64,000 bases of DNA from NCBI GenBank assembly GCA_037367405.1, contig JAZKJV010006941.1, positions 1,426,001 to 1,490,000 of the forward strand, in the 5' to 3' direction. Below, one piece after another: positions 12,437 to 22,720 of this stretch. Within the stretch, counting starts at the first letter, position 1. Each line of letters opens with the position of its first letter. The notes under the pieces were generated by a model. That model saw nothing but the letters and a program-made list of their open reading frames with translations, ran no database searches and was not told the DNA's origin. The position numbers were made by a program, and so were the translations under genes. The DNA is from Ottelia alismoides. Its lineage: Eukaryota > Streptophyta > Magnoliopsida > Alismatales > Hydrocharitaceae.

Positions 12437-12528
12437 GTTGGATCGAGAAGATCCAACGATTAAGAAAGACGTCGACGTGGCTTCTCATTGGCCGTTGGAT
12501 GGTCGCTGGAAGAGGACCATCCAACGGC
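12437..12528. repeat. Two GTTGGAT hairpins, E4 3' LTR
   Basis: The first (12437-12457) pairs GTTGGATC with GATCCAAC. The second (12491-12528) has exact 14-base arms, GCCGTTGGATGGTC and GACCATCCAACGGC, around a 10-base loop. Both recur in the other LTR copy. Confidence 0.6.
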
Positions 12529-12773
12529 ATCTGTTGCTCGTCCTCTACCTACGGCTGGCGGCGGGAATCGAGCTCCGGCGAGGGAGCCCCGACTCCGCCT
12601 CTCTCTCTCGGCCACGGTAGACCTTCCCCGAGCTCGAAGAAGGATCGTTGAGGAAGCCGGTGACCCGGGGAAGGTCCAGAAGCCTCTGGAGTAGCTCTTC
12701 GGAGCTCTGATGGCCACCGCGAAGTCGATGAAGATAGCTCCGGCCGAGCTCCGATCAATGAGCGAAGAGAGAC

Positions 12774-13080
12774 CTGCAAGGTTAGTAGAGCATAGCCGAA
12801 GCATAATCGCGTGCGTGCGTGCGAAGTGGGATGCAGATGGGAGCTCATCGGGGACGGAGAAGGCGGGGAGCTCGGAGCTCCTCCGCCGCGAGGGCGGAGG
12901 AGGTGGGTCGGAAGCGCTAAGGGGTCTGGAGGAAGGAGGACATGATCGGAGCGTGTCGCGAGGAAGGGGGATGCGTGGCGAAGCTGCTGGGATGGTCAAT
13001 GGAGGGTAAACACGGCCGGAGTGACCGAGAAAAAACGAAGAAAATTAAGAAAAAAAATCAAGGAAGAAGATGAAGCTTAC
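12774..13080 (-). other. Putative LTR intron, E4 3' LTR
   Basis: On the minus strand CCAG|GTAAGCTTC forms a strong donor at 13080, and CTACTAACCTTGCAG|GTCTC forms an acceptor ending at 12774, giving 307 nt. TACTAAC is a branch-site-like motif but lies unusually close to the AG. The same pair occurs in the 5' LTR and, with different flanks, in the E1, E2, E3 and solo LTRs. Confidence 0.5.
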
Positions 13081-13588
13081 CTGGAGATTTGGGCGGAGCG
13101 GAGGCTTGGGCTGGAGCTCCAATGGAGCTCCGGGTCATCGCTGGACTCCCCCAGCCGGTGGGAGCAGCTTGGCGGGCTCGACGCGCCGCAGCTCCGCCGT
13201 TCAAGGCGGAGGGTCTCACCAGGTGGGCATCGTCGTCTTCGCTCAATCCGGCCACCTCCCCCTGTCACTGGGAGGTGGCGGAGGGCTGGGCGAGCCACCG
13301 TGTAAAGGCTGACCGTTTGAATCGGTGGGGAGACCGGTGTATTTGAAGAGCGAAGTGGCGGAGCCGATGGTGGGCGACGTGGTTTCAAGGGGGAAATGGG
13401 GACGACTGGAAGGGAGTTATGGGTCGTGGAGGTGTGCGCGAGGGAGAAGGATGATGGGGGTTGACCGGGGGACGGTTGGCGAGATGAGAGGTCAACTGGA
13501 GTGGTGGAGAAAATGGGAAGGGGGCGACGTGTGCGAGTGATGGGTCGTGGGAGAGAGGACGAGGATCGGAGGTTGACGACGACTGTCG

Positions 13589-13614
13589 GCCGTTGGATCT
13601 TGAGATCCAACGGC
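13589..13614. repeat. Hairpin GCCGTTGGATCT/AGATCCAACGGC, E4 3' LTR
   Basis: Exact 12-base arms around a 2-base loop. It is one of at least four CCGTTGGAT inverted repeats in this LTR and is preserved in the partner LTR at about 24858-24883. Confidence 0.6.
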
Positions 13615-13920
13615 TGACAAAGAGGCGCTAAGTGACGGGTGAGATTTAATCAGGAACGGAGCGATCGAAGGGATCGGGCGCTGCCACGTGGCGAGCTAAG
13701 GATGCGGCGCTGGCGGACGGCTTAGATGAGAAGGAAGCTTGATCGGATGGCTGAGGGTTGAGAGCGGCTTGAGCGGCATAGATGAAATCTGGGGTGAAGT
13801 GATCAAAGGGCTCGGGTGCTGCCACGTGGCAGGCTGTGCGAGAGGCGGTAGCGGACGGTCAAGATGAAGTGCGGGGAAAGATCAAACGATCGAGGATAAG
13901 GAGCGGCGTGGAACGGCCTA

Positions 13921-13952
13921 GACCGTTGGATCAAGAGGCCGATCCAACGGTC
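13921..13952. repeat. Hairpin GACCGTTGGATC/GATCCAACGGTC, E4 3' LTR
   Basis: Exact 12-base arms around an 8-base loop. The partner LTR keeps it at about 25190-25221. Confidence 0.6.
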
Positions 13953-14002
13953 GACAGAAGAGGCGGAAAAGACAAAGGGACCGGGCCACGTGGCGCCCCC
14001 AG

Positions 14003-14022
14003 ATTGGGCCACGTGGCCCAAT
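14003..14022. promoter_or_regulatory. 20-bp palindrome centred on CACGTG, E4 3' LTR
   Basis: ATTGGGCCAC and GTGGCCCAAT form a perfect palindrome with a G-box core. A second GGGCCACGTGGC lies 19 bp earlier. The layout parallels the G-box palindrome of E1 and E3, although the flanking bases differ. Confidence 0.6.
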
Positions 14023-14085
14023 CAGATTATTCAAGAGTATTTTTGATTTTTGAGGGCTTATTTGGTCGAATTTGAGAAAACTCAA

Positions 14086-14130
14086 AACATGAAAGTTGTA
14101 GATCTTGATGAGATCTACAAGTTTCATGTT
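14086..14130. repeat. 45-bp hairpin with CATGAAAGTTGTAGAT arm, E4 3' LTR
   Basis: Twenty-base arms with a single mismatch enclose a 5-base loop (TGATG). The partner LTR has the same hairpin near 25356-25400. One arm's core, CATGAAAGTTGTAGAT, also appears unpaired in the E3 LTRs (about 28481 and 43361) and the solo LTR (about 17360). Confidence 0.6.
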
Positions 14131-14348
14131 GACCAAAACTCGAAAAGAGATCAAACAAGGGCCCGAAATATTTTTGAGGGTATTTTTAAGTCTAAAAATA
14201 CCACGAATTTTGTTTTGCCATTTTTTTGTGGTTTTTAATTTATTTTAGGACTCTGTTAATTATTAGACAATAACAGGGATTTATTGACAAAACCTTAAGC
14301 AAGGGGGTTAATTATGGGAAATAAAGATGATGAAACTGAGGTTCATCA

Positions 14349-14363
14349 CCCCCCTATACTTAA
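14349..14363 (-). promoter_or_regulatory. Polypurine tract of E4
   Basis: CCCCCCTATACTTAA directly follows the LTR edge. Its reverse complement TTAAGTATAGGGGGG matches the E3 and E2 tracts. It fixes the left LTR as the 3' LTR. Confidence 0.85.
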
Positions 14364-16985
14364 ACCATGCTCGTCCTCGAGCATCAAAAAGAATGACTAA
14401 GTTGGATTAATCCCCTTGTGCATGTGAATACAGGATCCAATCTGATCAAGTCGACTCGGCTTCAGAGATCCAAAATTTTAGAGTTCAACCCAACCTTAAT
14501 CAAGAGGCTTCCAATTCCTCTATTTCTCTAGACTCTCTCTGATGTACATATAAACTAAAGGATATGAGTTTAGTGTTGACTGCAACTTCGAGAGTAGAGT
14601 CAAGTCTTCACCCAAAGTCTTGGTCCGAGAAAATCTCCTAAGGACCAAATCCTCGGCACTAGGGAATAAATCAAATCTTGCATTCAGTCTACCGTCTCTT
14701 TAGTTGTCAGACTTAGAAAATGTGGATGGCAGGCCAGAAAATGGAGGGCATGGGATTGTGTCAATTCTTCTCTCCCTCTCATTGGAACAAGGATTCTCTC
14801 TAGTGCCATTATACGCAGCACATTTTTTTGGTGTTGATCAGTGCGTCCGTCAAGAGAAGTTGGAGCCGTCTGCACTTGTTTTCCTAGGAGTACACCGGGG
14901 TGTGTCTCTTTTGAGTACCTATCGTACCTTCGACACCCAGACTTGTAGCATTTACGATGCAGAGCCCTTTTTTGGTGCAAGCCCGACTCCTGGTCCTAAT
15001 AGCGGTGGTCCAAGTGGACACTTTGAAAAGTTTGGGAGCGCTCGCCTTTGGTGGAAGCTCTTTGATATTTGATTTGGTGGAATGAGAGCTTTTCTTTGAA
15101 TTTCATTGACTTGTATAATTGGTGGCTAGCTCCACTGCTTTTACCCAGAGTTGGCGCACACTGATCAACATTTTTTTATTTTTCACACCCAGGCACTTAG
15201 GTTAATGTCAAGAGATTAGTATAAGAATCAAGTTCTCATACTGGCTAATATTGCTGACACTCAGGTTTCCCGAAGCCTCCAAAGATTTTATCCCATCCTC
15301 GAGCATCATTAGATCAAATCCAAATTTGACTTCCTCATCCCAATCCCTCAGGTGAAAAATCAACTCATCTCATCGAGAACCGCAGTCGTGCATGTGATGT
15401 GCTGATCATATTCTTTATGTCTGAGACTAAGCATGGAATATAGCATGCAAATCTAGAAACTTGGGAGAATGTGGATGATTAAGTCTAAGACCCTGATGGC
15501 TAAGGCTGGTTAACCTAAAATCTCAAAGACTTCTAAAAGCTAAGTCTTCTTGACCAAATCAGATCCCGGGTGAAAGTGAAAATGTAGAGGACTAATCCAA
15601 CTTCTTCATTCAAAAACAAGACACATTTTTTTAACTTCAAGAGATATTAGAAATTCCTAAGCTCAATTGAGCATCCGCGGTTCAGCCAGTATGGATGTAA
15701 GTACAGGCCGAAGCCCGTTGCTTGAGGACGGGGCCTTGCGCGATGTCCTCTAAACCATCCAATCTGCTAAGGGCGAACCCTCACTGAACGCGACTGACTT
15801 AATTGGGCTTAGTTAGTCACTAATAGCTCCTAAAGGTTTTTAGGGGTTTTCTGATTTTTATGGATTTTAATAAGAGTTAAAACACAATTTAGACTCAACT
15901 TTCCTTGAAAAGAGATGGCGATTTTTCAAAACCCAAGTCACACAAAATGAAAATTTTCAAAACATTTTCAAAAATCATTTTCGAAAATATTTCTATAAAA
16001 TAGTGTAACATAATATCGAAAAACCGCGAAAATCCTTTGAGTTTTCTTAGTCCAATGAGTTTTTACCTTAGCCAAAAAAATTTTAATTTTTCAAAATTTT
16101 CAGATTATAGCTAAAGTAAATATACGGTAGATACGGTATATCCCCCTATACTTAAACTTTGCTATGTCCTCATAGCACTAGATGTTACAAGAACATAGGT
16201 CCATTTAAATATAGAAGAATATACGGGAGCTAAGAGGGGCTCCCCCTATACTTAGATTAGAAATAACCTAAGTATAAAGGCAAGAAAAGATGAGTAGAGA
16301 AAAATCACGGGGACTTGGGTCCCCCCTATACTTAGGCTGAGATTAGCCTAAGTATAAAGATGGAGATTGATGTTGGAAGAGACCCAAGGTGAACGAAGAA
16401 GCGGGATGAATATACAAGTGAGCGGTTGAATCTTCGGAGATGAAAATGGAGTGTCTTCGGATTTAGGGTGTGTGTTGCAACAAAGGCTCAATCAAGCAAG
16501 CAAACCCTTAATTTCACCAACTCACACATGAAACCAACCTAAGTTGGTTTATTATCTTGTCTATTTTATTGGTGATAAATCATTTGATTTTTACGCAAAG
16601 AAAAGATGTGAAGGAAAATTATTGCGTAAGCGAGGGTATTGCTCTCCCAAAACCGAATTTTACTCCATTTTTGGTTGACTTGCAATTAACAGTCCCACTT
16701 TTATTTTAGGTTATCACTGAGTTATGGTTAGCACATCAATCAGAAAATCATCGTCTACCGTTCATTCCATTTTCCATTTATCCTAGGTGATCAATCTAAA
16801 AAAAATTAAAGCCGAGGAAAACATGTATACGATGAAGAAAAACTCGATCTAGGCTAAACGAGAAATCATGCAGTGATTTGACGATAAAAGCCGCAAAAAA
16901 TCTGGGGCCGTTTTGAAAATCAAATCAAACATGTATGCAAGTCGAAAAAGCCGCACCTAATCATGCATCTATTAGCGGTGATTAA
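14364..16985 (-). other. E4 internal region: 3' UTR joined to part of the leader
   Basis: From 14364 to about 16400 the sequence resembles other 3' UTRs of the family and includes the hairpin cluster. From about 16480 it changes to leader-type sequence, for example GCGAGGGTATTGCTCTCCC near 16630, which parallels GAGGGGGTTGCTCTCCCC at about 55163 in E2. The gag-pol expected between them is absent. The open frame at 14704-15072 has no domain and is probably chance. Confidence 0.6.
16138..16355 (-). repeat. Cluster of three polypurine-tipped hairpins, E4
   Basis: CCCCCTATACTTA occurs near 16141, 16242 and 16322. The second and third are followed by inverted CCTAAGTATA arms. The copy at 16141 is preceded by TATACGGTAGATACGGTAT, which reappears at the odd junction at 22701-22720. 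Confidence 0.7.
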
Positions 16986-18361
16986 TGATGAATCTCCATT
17001 TCATCACCTTTATTCTATCATTTTGGCCTTAAAAACCCCAGCAAATGCATGTAAATAGCATTAATTTGTTCATATTAGCATCTATTATTTATTGTATTAA
17101 TTATACATAAAATAAGGTTTTTAATGCCAAAATTATAGAATAAAGAGAAGAAAAGAAAAAGGAATAAAATATTGCAAATATTTTATGACCCTAACCCCGA
17201 GACCAAGTCCAGAATGGAATTGGTCGACAAGGAATAAAGTAGGGGGAGATAAGGGCCAATAATACAATAAATACCTCATTTATTTATTCATTCATTTATG
17301 CATTTTTGACACCTATTTTGTAAAGAATTATTTATTCATCAAATTAAAATCTTTTGTACATGAAAGTTGTAGATAATAATGTAAATAAAAATACAAAATT
17401 AAGTTTATGTGAAAATAATATACAGTGTACATTTTATACACACAATAAAAAGCCAACATCTCAACTTCACAGACCCACATCTTGCAAATAAAAACTCCAA
17501 ATCACCCAAACTCACCTTTAATTGTATATAGCATTTCATAAACTATTTTATAAAATTGGTTTCATAATTTTTGGAGTCCATCTGTGGCAGTTAGGTTTTT
17601 GGCCCTTCTTGTACATAATACCTGATTAAAATATTCATTTTATTCAATATTCATTATTTTTATAAACTCATATTTTTAGAATTTTGTAGATAATGTATAT
17701 AATTCCTGTACAAATTGACATTAGAATAAAACCAAAAATAATGTGGAAAATAAAATAAAACTATGTAATATATATGGGCAAGATACCTATATGGAGTATG
17801 CACACAAATAAAAGGGGAAAATATTCTTTCATTATTCAAATCTCTTATATTTTTGTAATAATGTATATAGTATATGTGTCCTATTAAAAATACAAATCCT
17901 TAATAAAAAAACACATAAAATTAATTAAATAAATACAATGTGTATAATATATAGGTAAAGTACCTATATATATACTTACAAATACATAGACCGATTTATT
18001 TTAAAATGTAAATAAACTTATAAAAATTAAATAAAAATACCTTTATACTCACAAAAATAAGTTATAAAATTATAAAATAAGAAACTAAAATAATAAAATC
18101 AAATAAATAAACTAAAAATAAAATATACAAAAATACATATAAAATACATACATATACACATTATTTTAATAAAACCATAATAAAATACTTCAAAAAAATA
18201 AATAAAAATCATAAATAAATACTACATTAATTTATAAACATTTTTTATTTTATAAGTAAAATCTAATAAAATCATTTACTAGGTTAAATAATTCATTTTG
18301 TAATAAGGATCCCTATTTTGGCGTGTAGCGGCTGAGGTGGACCAATGGGCGCGTCGCGCCT

Positions 18362-18378
18362 GTTGACCGCAGGTCAAC
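18362..18378. promoter_or_regulatory. Inverted GTTGACC pair, solo LTR
   Basis: GTTGACC and GGTCAAC are separated by three bases, in the same relative place as the TTGACC inverted repeats of E1, E2 and E3. Confidence 0.5.
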
Positions 18379-18584
18379 TCGACCCCCAGCCGTCTGACGT
18401 GACGAGGACGATCTTTTCCCCGATTCCCTCCCTTTTTCCCGCTCACCACAGTCATCAATCGACCACAGTCCCTTCACAGATTTTGTTCCCTGATCATCCA
18501 AGATTCGCGCCGATTGCTTAGATCCATTGTACATAGTGTAGATACTCCAATAATCGCCGGTCAATGGGGGATTCCAGGGATGTC

Positions 18585-18592
18585 TATAAATA
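18585..18592 (+). promoter_or_regulatory. Candidate TATA box, solo LTR
   Basis: TATAAATA lies about 210 bp after the TTGACC pair and about 180 bp before the intron-like donor. It is the cleanest TATA-type sequence among these LTRs. Confidence 0.55.
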
Positions 18593-18772
18593 AAAACCTC
18601 CGACTTCCCGGCCAAAGTTGGCCATTTTCACTCCACCAAAACGCCTTGTTCTTGCTCCTGGTGTGTTCCTCGTGACAGGAGGAGTCGCCCAGCACCTCGA
18701 CTTGGTCGGAGGTCGGAGAAATTTTGACGCGGTGGTGCTCCGGCGACCACCCTGCTCCCTGGAGGCCCCCAG

Positions 18773-19143
18773 GTATAAGAGCTGCGCTTTTACTTATTTT
18801 AGTTAGATTTTTGTTCCAGCATTTTAATTCCGCCTTTTATTTAGCCTTTAGTCCAGTAGATTAGCGTAGAATGGCCGATTCGTAGTTCGCCGGAGCTCCG
18901 CTCCGGCGAGCTGTTCACCGTGTTCCCAACCGTTTTCCGACTCGCTTTCGCCCTCGTTTCGTTCCTATTCGCCTTCTCCACCTTCCATCCACTTCATACC
19001 AACCGGAGCCCCCTTGGTTCCGCGAATCGATGCTCGACTCCGCCGCTTCGCCGGAGCATCGCCACCTCACCCCATTTTACGCTGACAGCTTCAAACCCCT
19101 GGTCGAGGAGAACGCCCTCGAGCCGTAATTCCTTCCTGTGCAG
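18773..19143 (+). other. Putative LTR intron, solo LTR
   Basis: CCCAG|GTATAAGAG forms the donor and CCTTCCTGTGCAG|GTTAGG the acceptor, giving 371 nt. Position and exon context (CAG before GT, G after AG) match the other LTRs. Confidence 0.5.
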
Positions 19144-20977
19144 GTTAGGTGCGAAGGGGAGCACCAGGAGACGATCTTAAGGCCGGCGGAGGTACCTGGA
19201 GCCGCCCTTCTTCCCCGAGCTCGCTGCTGTGCTCCAGGCTGCCTCCGGCCAATCCAACAGCTCCAGCAGGTAGAAGACCTTTCCAGGAAGTGATTGAGAC
19301 CTTCAGGTGCGACGAAGACCGGCGGAGGAGCGAGATCCGAGCGGAGGAAGCTCGCCCAGGCGAGCGTTCTTCCCTGTTCTTCCACGTGTCCTCTCCGCCG
19401 TCGGATGAAGACGAAGGCCCAGTTCAGATCCCAGCCGTCCGATGGAGCTCTGCATCGACCGTCAGATCACGCGAGTGATCTAATCTCAGCCCTCCATCGG
19501 CGAAGCGTCATCGGCGCACGTGGAGGCGCCACGTGTCAAGTGAACGAAGACCAGCCGTCGGATAAAGCGCCTTATTGGGGGTAATTTGCACATCCAGCCC
19601 CCGCCTTGTTTGTATTTAATATTTAATGCTGTAAATAAATTTGCACATTATAAAATAAATGTATATTTTGCAGTAGGACCCCTGAGCTTATAGGAATTAC
19701 ATTTTGGTCCTTCCGCGCCTCACGTGCAGTCCCACGTGAGGCGCGTGAAATTTTGCATGTATGCCCTGGCGGTGTTTATATATTGTAGAATAGTTCTAAA
19801 AATTAAAATAAATGTTTATTTCAGTATGTATTTTTGCACATGTGCCCCTGGATGTTATTTTATTTGCAAAAATGCCCCTGCCAGGTTTAATTACTTTTTG
19901 TGTCTTTATCTATTTATTAAAAATACCTATTAGGCTTCTAAAAATCCACAACAATTAGGATAGATGCTCCATGCCATGCTTGTTCACGCCCATATTTTAG
20001 TTTGCATTTTTTGCATTTATTCTGATTATTAAAAATGTAATAGAAGCCATTTTTGCACTGTTTAAATTAGAAAATAAAAAAAATAATAGAAAATGTCTTA
20101 AAAAATTCCAAAAAAAATTATATATGATATAGTTATACATATTGAGTCCAGAAAATGAAAAACCCTAAAAAAGTGAAAAAGAAAAAAAAGATAAAAATCA
20201 TAAAACCCCAAAATCGACATAAAAATTAGAAAAACTCTTTAAAAACCCTAAAAAAATACATTTCTCTATTTTATAATTATCTATATATTATTATTAATAT
20301 GTGAAAATTAATTTGGGCAATTTTGGGTATTACTTTATATTTTTAAAACCCAAATTATATACGGCTATTTATTTAGTCCTATATTGTGGACATTTTTGAA
20401 TTGAAAAATACATAAAAATTAGAAATATAAAAAAAAGTTAAAAATATAAGTCTATATATTAAGTTTTTTTTTATGTTTATAAATATATATATATATATAT
20501 TCTATATTACTTCTCTCTCTCTTCTTATATATATATATATCTCTTTATATATATATATGTATAGTATATAGATTTATATAATTAATAATATAAAAAGAAA
20601 AGAAAATAAAAAAAAGTATAAAATATAAAATCAAAATAAAAAATTATAAAAACAAAAAATAAATAAATAAAAAATTACAAAACCTAAAACCCACTAAAAC
20701 AATAAAAGGACATGAACAATTGATTGAATAAATGAATGATACATTACATACAACCATTCGCCTCCCAGTGTTCGACCTCTACCTGTACTTACACCTATAC
20801 ACATTTGCATGTAGAGTTATAATAAATTTTAACTCCACATTTTTGGATATTCATTGCATATAATTATTGTGGGTTAATTGTTGATCGATTTGGGAGTCTG
20901 TCTGAGGTCAACTCAGCGACTGTCTCTCCGCCTTGTGGAAAGACACGATCTCGGCAAACTCCCGTTTCATCAATTAA

Positions 20978-21454
20978 TCTTCATGAATTTTAGCTAAGTG
21001 ATACGCGATTATGTGCGTCTTCATTTGAAGTGTGTCCTAACCTACGATCAAGCACATAAGATATGAAAATTGAGCTCGGAGAGCCGTGTGCCTAAGTCCT
21101 AGGTCGACACTCAAGTGGGGACGATCCCCACACAACCACGATCGTTCGATTACAATCGCGAGTCTTCGATCGAAGACCGCTGTAAAAGACGAATTATTAA
21201 AAATAAAATGCAACAAAAATGAGAGACACATTTTTTTCCTCCTTTGCTCCAAGCATGCTCCTGCGGCTCCTCGCAGCGGGGAACGTCCTGCTCCTCGCCT
21301 CCTTGATCCATCAAGGGCCCTGCCACAGAAACAATCGTTAGATATCAAATAAGGAAGAAAAATTTTATATGCAAAATAAGTGGTTAATTGACCTATAAAA
21401 AGGAACACTAAATTAAACACACAAAAATCCAAAAAATAAAAGAAATGAGCCATG
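20978..21454 (-). other. E4 leader, PBS-proximal part
   Basis: Untranslated leader between the PBS and the solo LTR. Minus-strand open frames crossing it (21037-21624) also run through the PBS and the U5 piece, so they are not genes. Confidence 0.55.
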
Positions 21455-21472
21455 TCCCCGGCAACGGCGCCA
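21455..21472 (-). promoter_or_regulatory. Primer binding site inside E4, tRNA-Asp type, intact
   Basis: The reverse complement is TGGCGCCGTTGCCGGGGA, identical to the E3 site. It does not abut E4's own 5' LTR at 22721. It abuts, after two bases, an unrelated LTR end at 21475. Confidence 0.85.
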
Positions 21473-21474
21473 TC

Positions 21475-22700
21475 TGACGAGTCGCTAAATACGTTGTTTA
21501 AATCGTGTTCGTTGTAATACGTGTACTTAGTGGTTCGGTCAGAACCGAGAGAAGATCTCCGTGAAGAGTGTCTCGGCTTTAATTTATATCCCGGGCAAGT
21601 CCGGGGTCGAACACAGGGAGGCAAAGGAACAACTTGGGGGTTTAATTCAAAAACTTAGGTCTAGATTTCCAATGCGGTATTTTTTAGATTTTTTTCAATG
21701 CAAAAAGAAATGCTAAAAAACAAAATGCGGGTGAATTACAACACTAAGAAAACATACAACAAGGCCAAATTAATTTTAATGTTAAATTAGTCCAAATTAG
21801 CCAAATTATATTTTTCCTAGAATCCTAATCCAGTGATGAACACAAAACATATTTTTTTAGAATTTTAGGGGTTAAAATGCAATAAATAAAAATGCACACT
21901 TTTTATGGGTTTTTTCGCAATTTTTCACACAAGCAGCAAGCAAAAATTATGAAAAAATTACTGGAAGTAAAACATGATGCAAGAAAGCTACAGTAATTTT
22001 TTTAGATTTTTTTGACAAGTTATGAATTTTTTATGAATTTTTTAGTGAAAACAGAGTGATCGTGAGTAATTAATTTCTATTTAATCCACGTTATCAAATT
22101 AAGCAGAATGCGAATTATCCCAAAAAGATATTTATATAAGCAATCCAAGAGATTTGAAATTTCATAAAAAAGATGTCTGTGGATTTAATTAAAAATCAAA
22201 TACGAAAATCACTCAACAATTTATTTAAGGCACAAGACAACTCCATTTTGGATGAAATTTGGACAGTAATTACATCACATATCAAGGCATCACATATAAT
22301 TTTTGTGGAATTTTTAGAGCAACCGTTTGTTAGATATTAATTTAGAAGCACGGAATGGGTAAAATATGCAAAGTTTCAGTTAATCATTTTTAATTAATTA
22401 CCCATGTAACATAAAAATCCAAATAAATACTCAAATTGTAGACAATTAGTTGCTCTTCACAAAGGCATTTTTCATTGACCAAAATGATGCATAAACAAGA
22501 TCCAAATTAATAAGGAAATACAGGGGTGTTTGTGCAAACTGGAAATTGAAATTACAAAGCAACTTATTATGGACAGGGACGTAATTGTAATTACAAAAAC
22601 ATGTGAAATAAAACATGCAATTTTTACAATTAAAAAAAAAAGAAAAGGAGATAGACCTTCTTCTTCCTCGTTGTTGCATATTTATTTTAATGCATTATCT
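21475..22700 (-). mobile_element. Truncated R/U5 piece of a second LTR type inside E4
   Basis: It starts TGACGAGTCGCTAAATACG on the plus strand, so on the minus strand it ends in CGACTCGTCA just before the PBS, as a U5 should. After those first bases it differs from E4's own LTR. Only about 1.2 kb is present, with no U3 and no partner copy. It may be the R-U5 start of another element's RNA that was joined in. Confidence 0.6.
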
Positions 22701-22720
22701 TATACGGTAGATACGGTATT
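22701..22720. other. Recombination junction in E4
   Basis: TATACGGTAGATACGGTAT lies between the truncated U5 and E4's 5' LTR. It is a copy of bases from about 16122-16140, where it precedes a polypurine hairpin. No PBS is present at this LTR edge. Confidence 0.6.

Larger units (their letters stand above)
11451..14348 (-). mobile_element. E4 3' LTR
   Basis: 2898 bp, paired with 22721-25617. It is AT-rich at 11580-12200 and GC-rich at about 12240-14040, with many inverted repeats built on CCGTTGGATC, and it ends GGTTCATCA. Many overlapping open frames on both strands (for example 12460-12999 and 13077-13610) reflect GC-rich sequence. None has a recognisable domain. Confidence 0.9.
16986..20972 (+). 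mobile_element. Solo LTR of the E1/E3 type
   Basis: The LTR starts TGATGAATCTCCATTTCATC and ends CGTTTCATCA with perfect 5-bp duplications and no internal region. This is the product expected from recombination between the two LTRs of a full element. At 3987 bp it is slightly longer than the E3 LTR. It shares GGTCGACAAGGAATAAAG and CATGAAAGTTGTAGAT with E3 but is clearly diverged in its GC-rich middle. Nested in E4, it inserted after E4. Confidence 0.9.
16981..20977. repeat. ATTAA target-site duplication around the solo LTR
   Basis: ATTAA at 16981-16985 and at 20973-20977 exactly flank the solo LTR. The leader-like sequence on either side is continuous once the LTR and one copy are removed. 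Confidence 0.85.

Noticed and set aside
12460..13610. 177-179-codon open frames in the E4 LTR (and copies near 23819-24879)
   Set aside because: Open in several frames and both strands at once, rich in Arg/Ser/Pro as expected from GC-rich repeats, and duplicated with the LTR. No recognisable family.
14704..15072. 122-codon open frame in the E4 interior
   Set aside because: Opposite to the element's orientation, lies in the 3' UTR, with no domain and stops in related UTRs.
21037..21624. 195-codon minus-strand open frame
   Set aside because: It crosses the leader, the PBS and the LTR end, so it cannot be a conserved protein gene.
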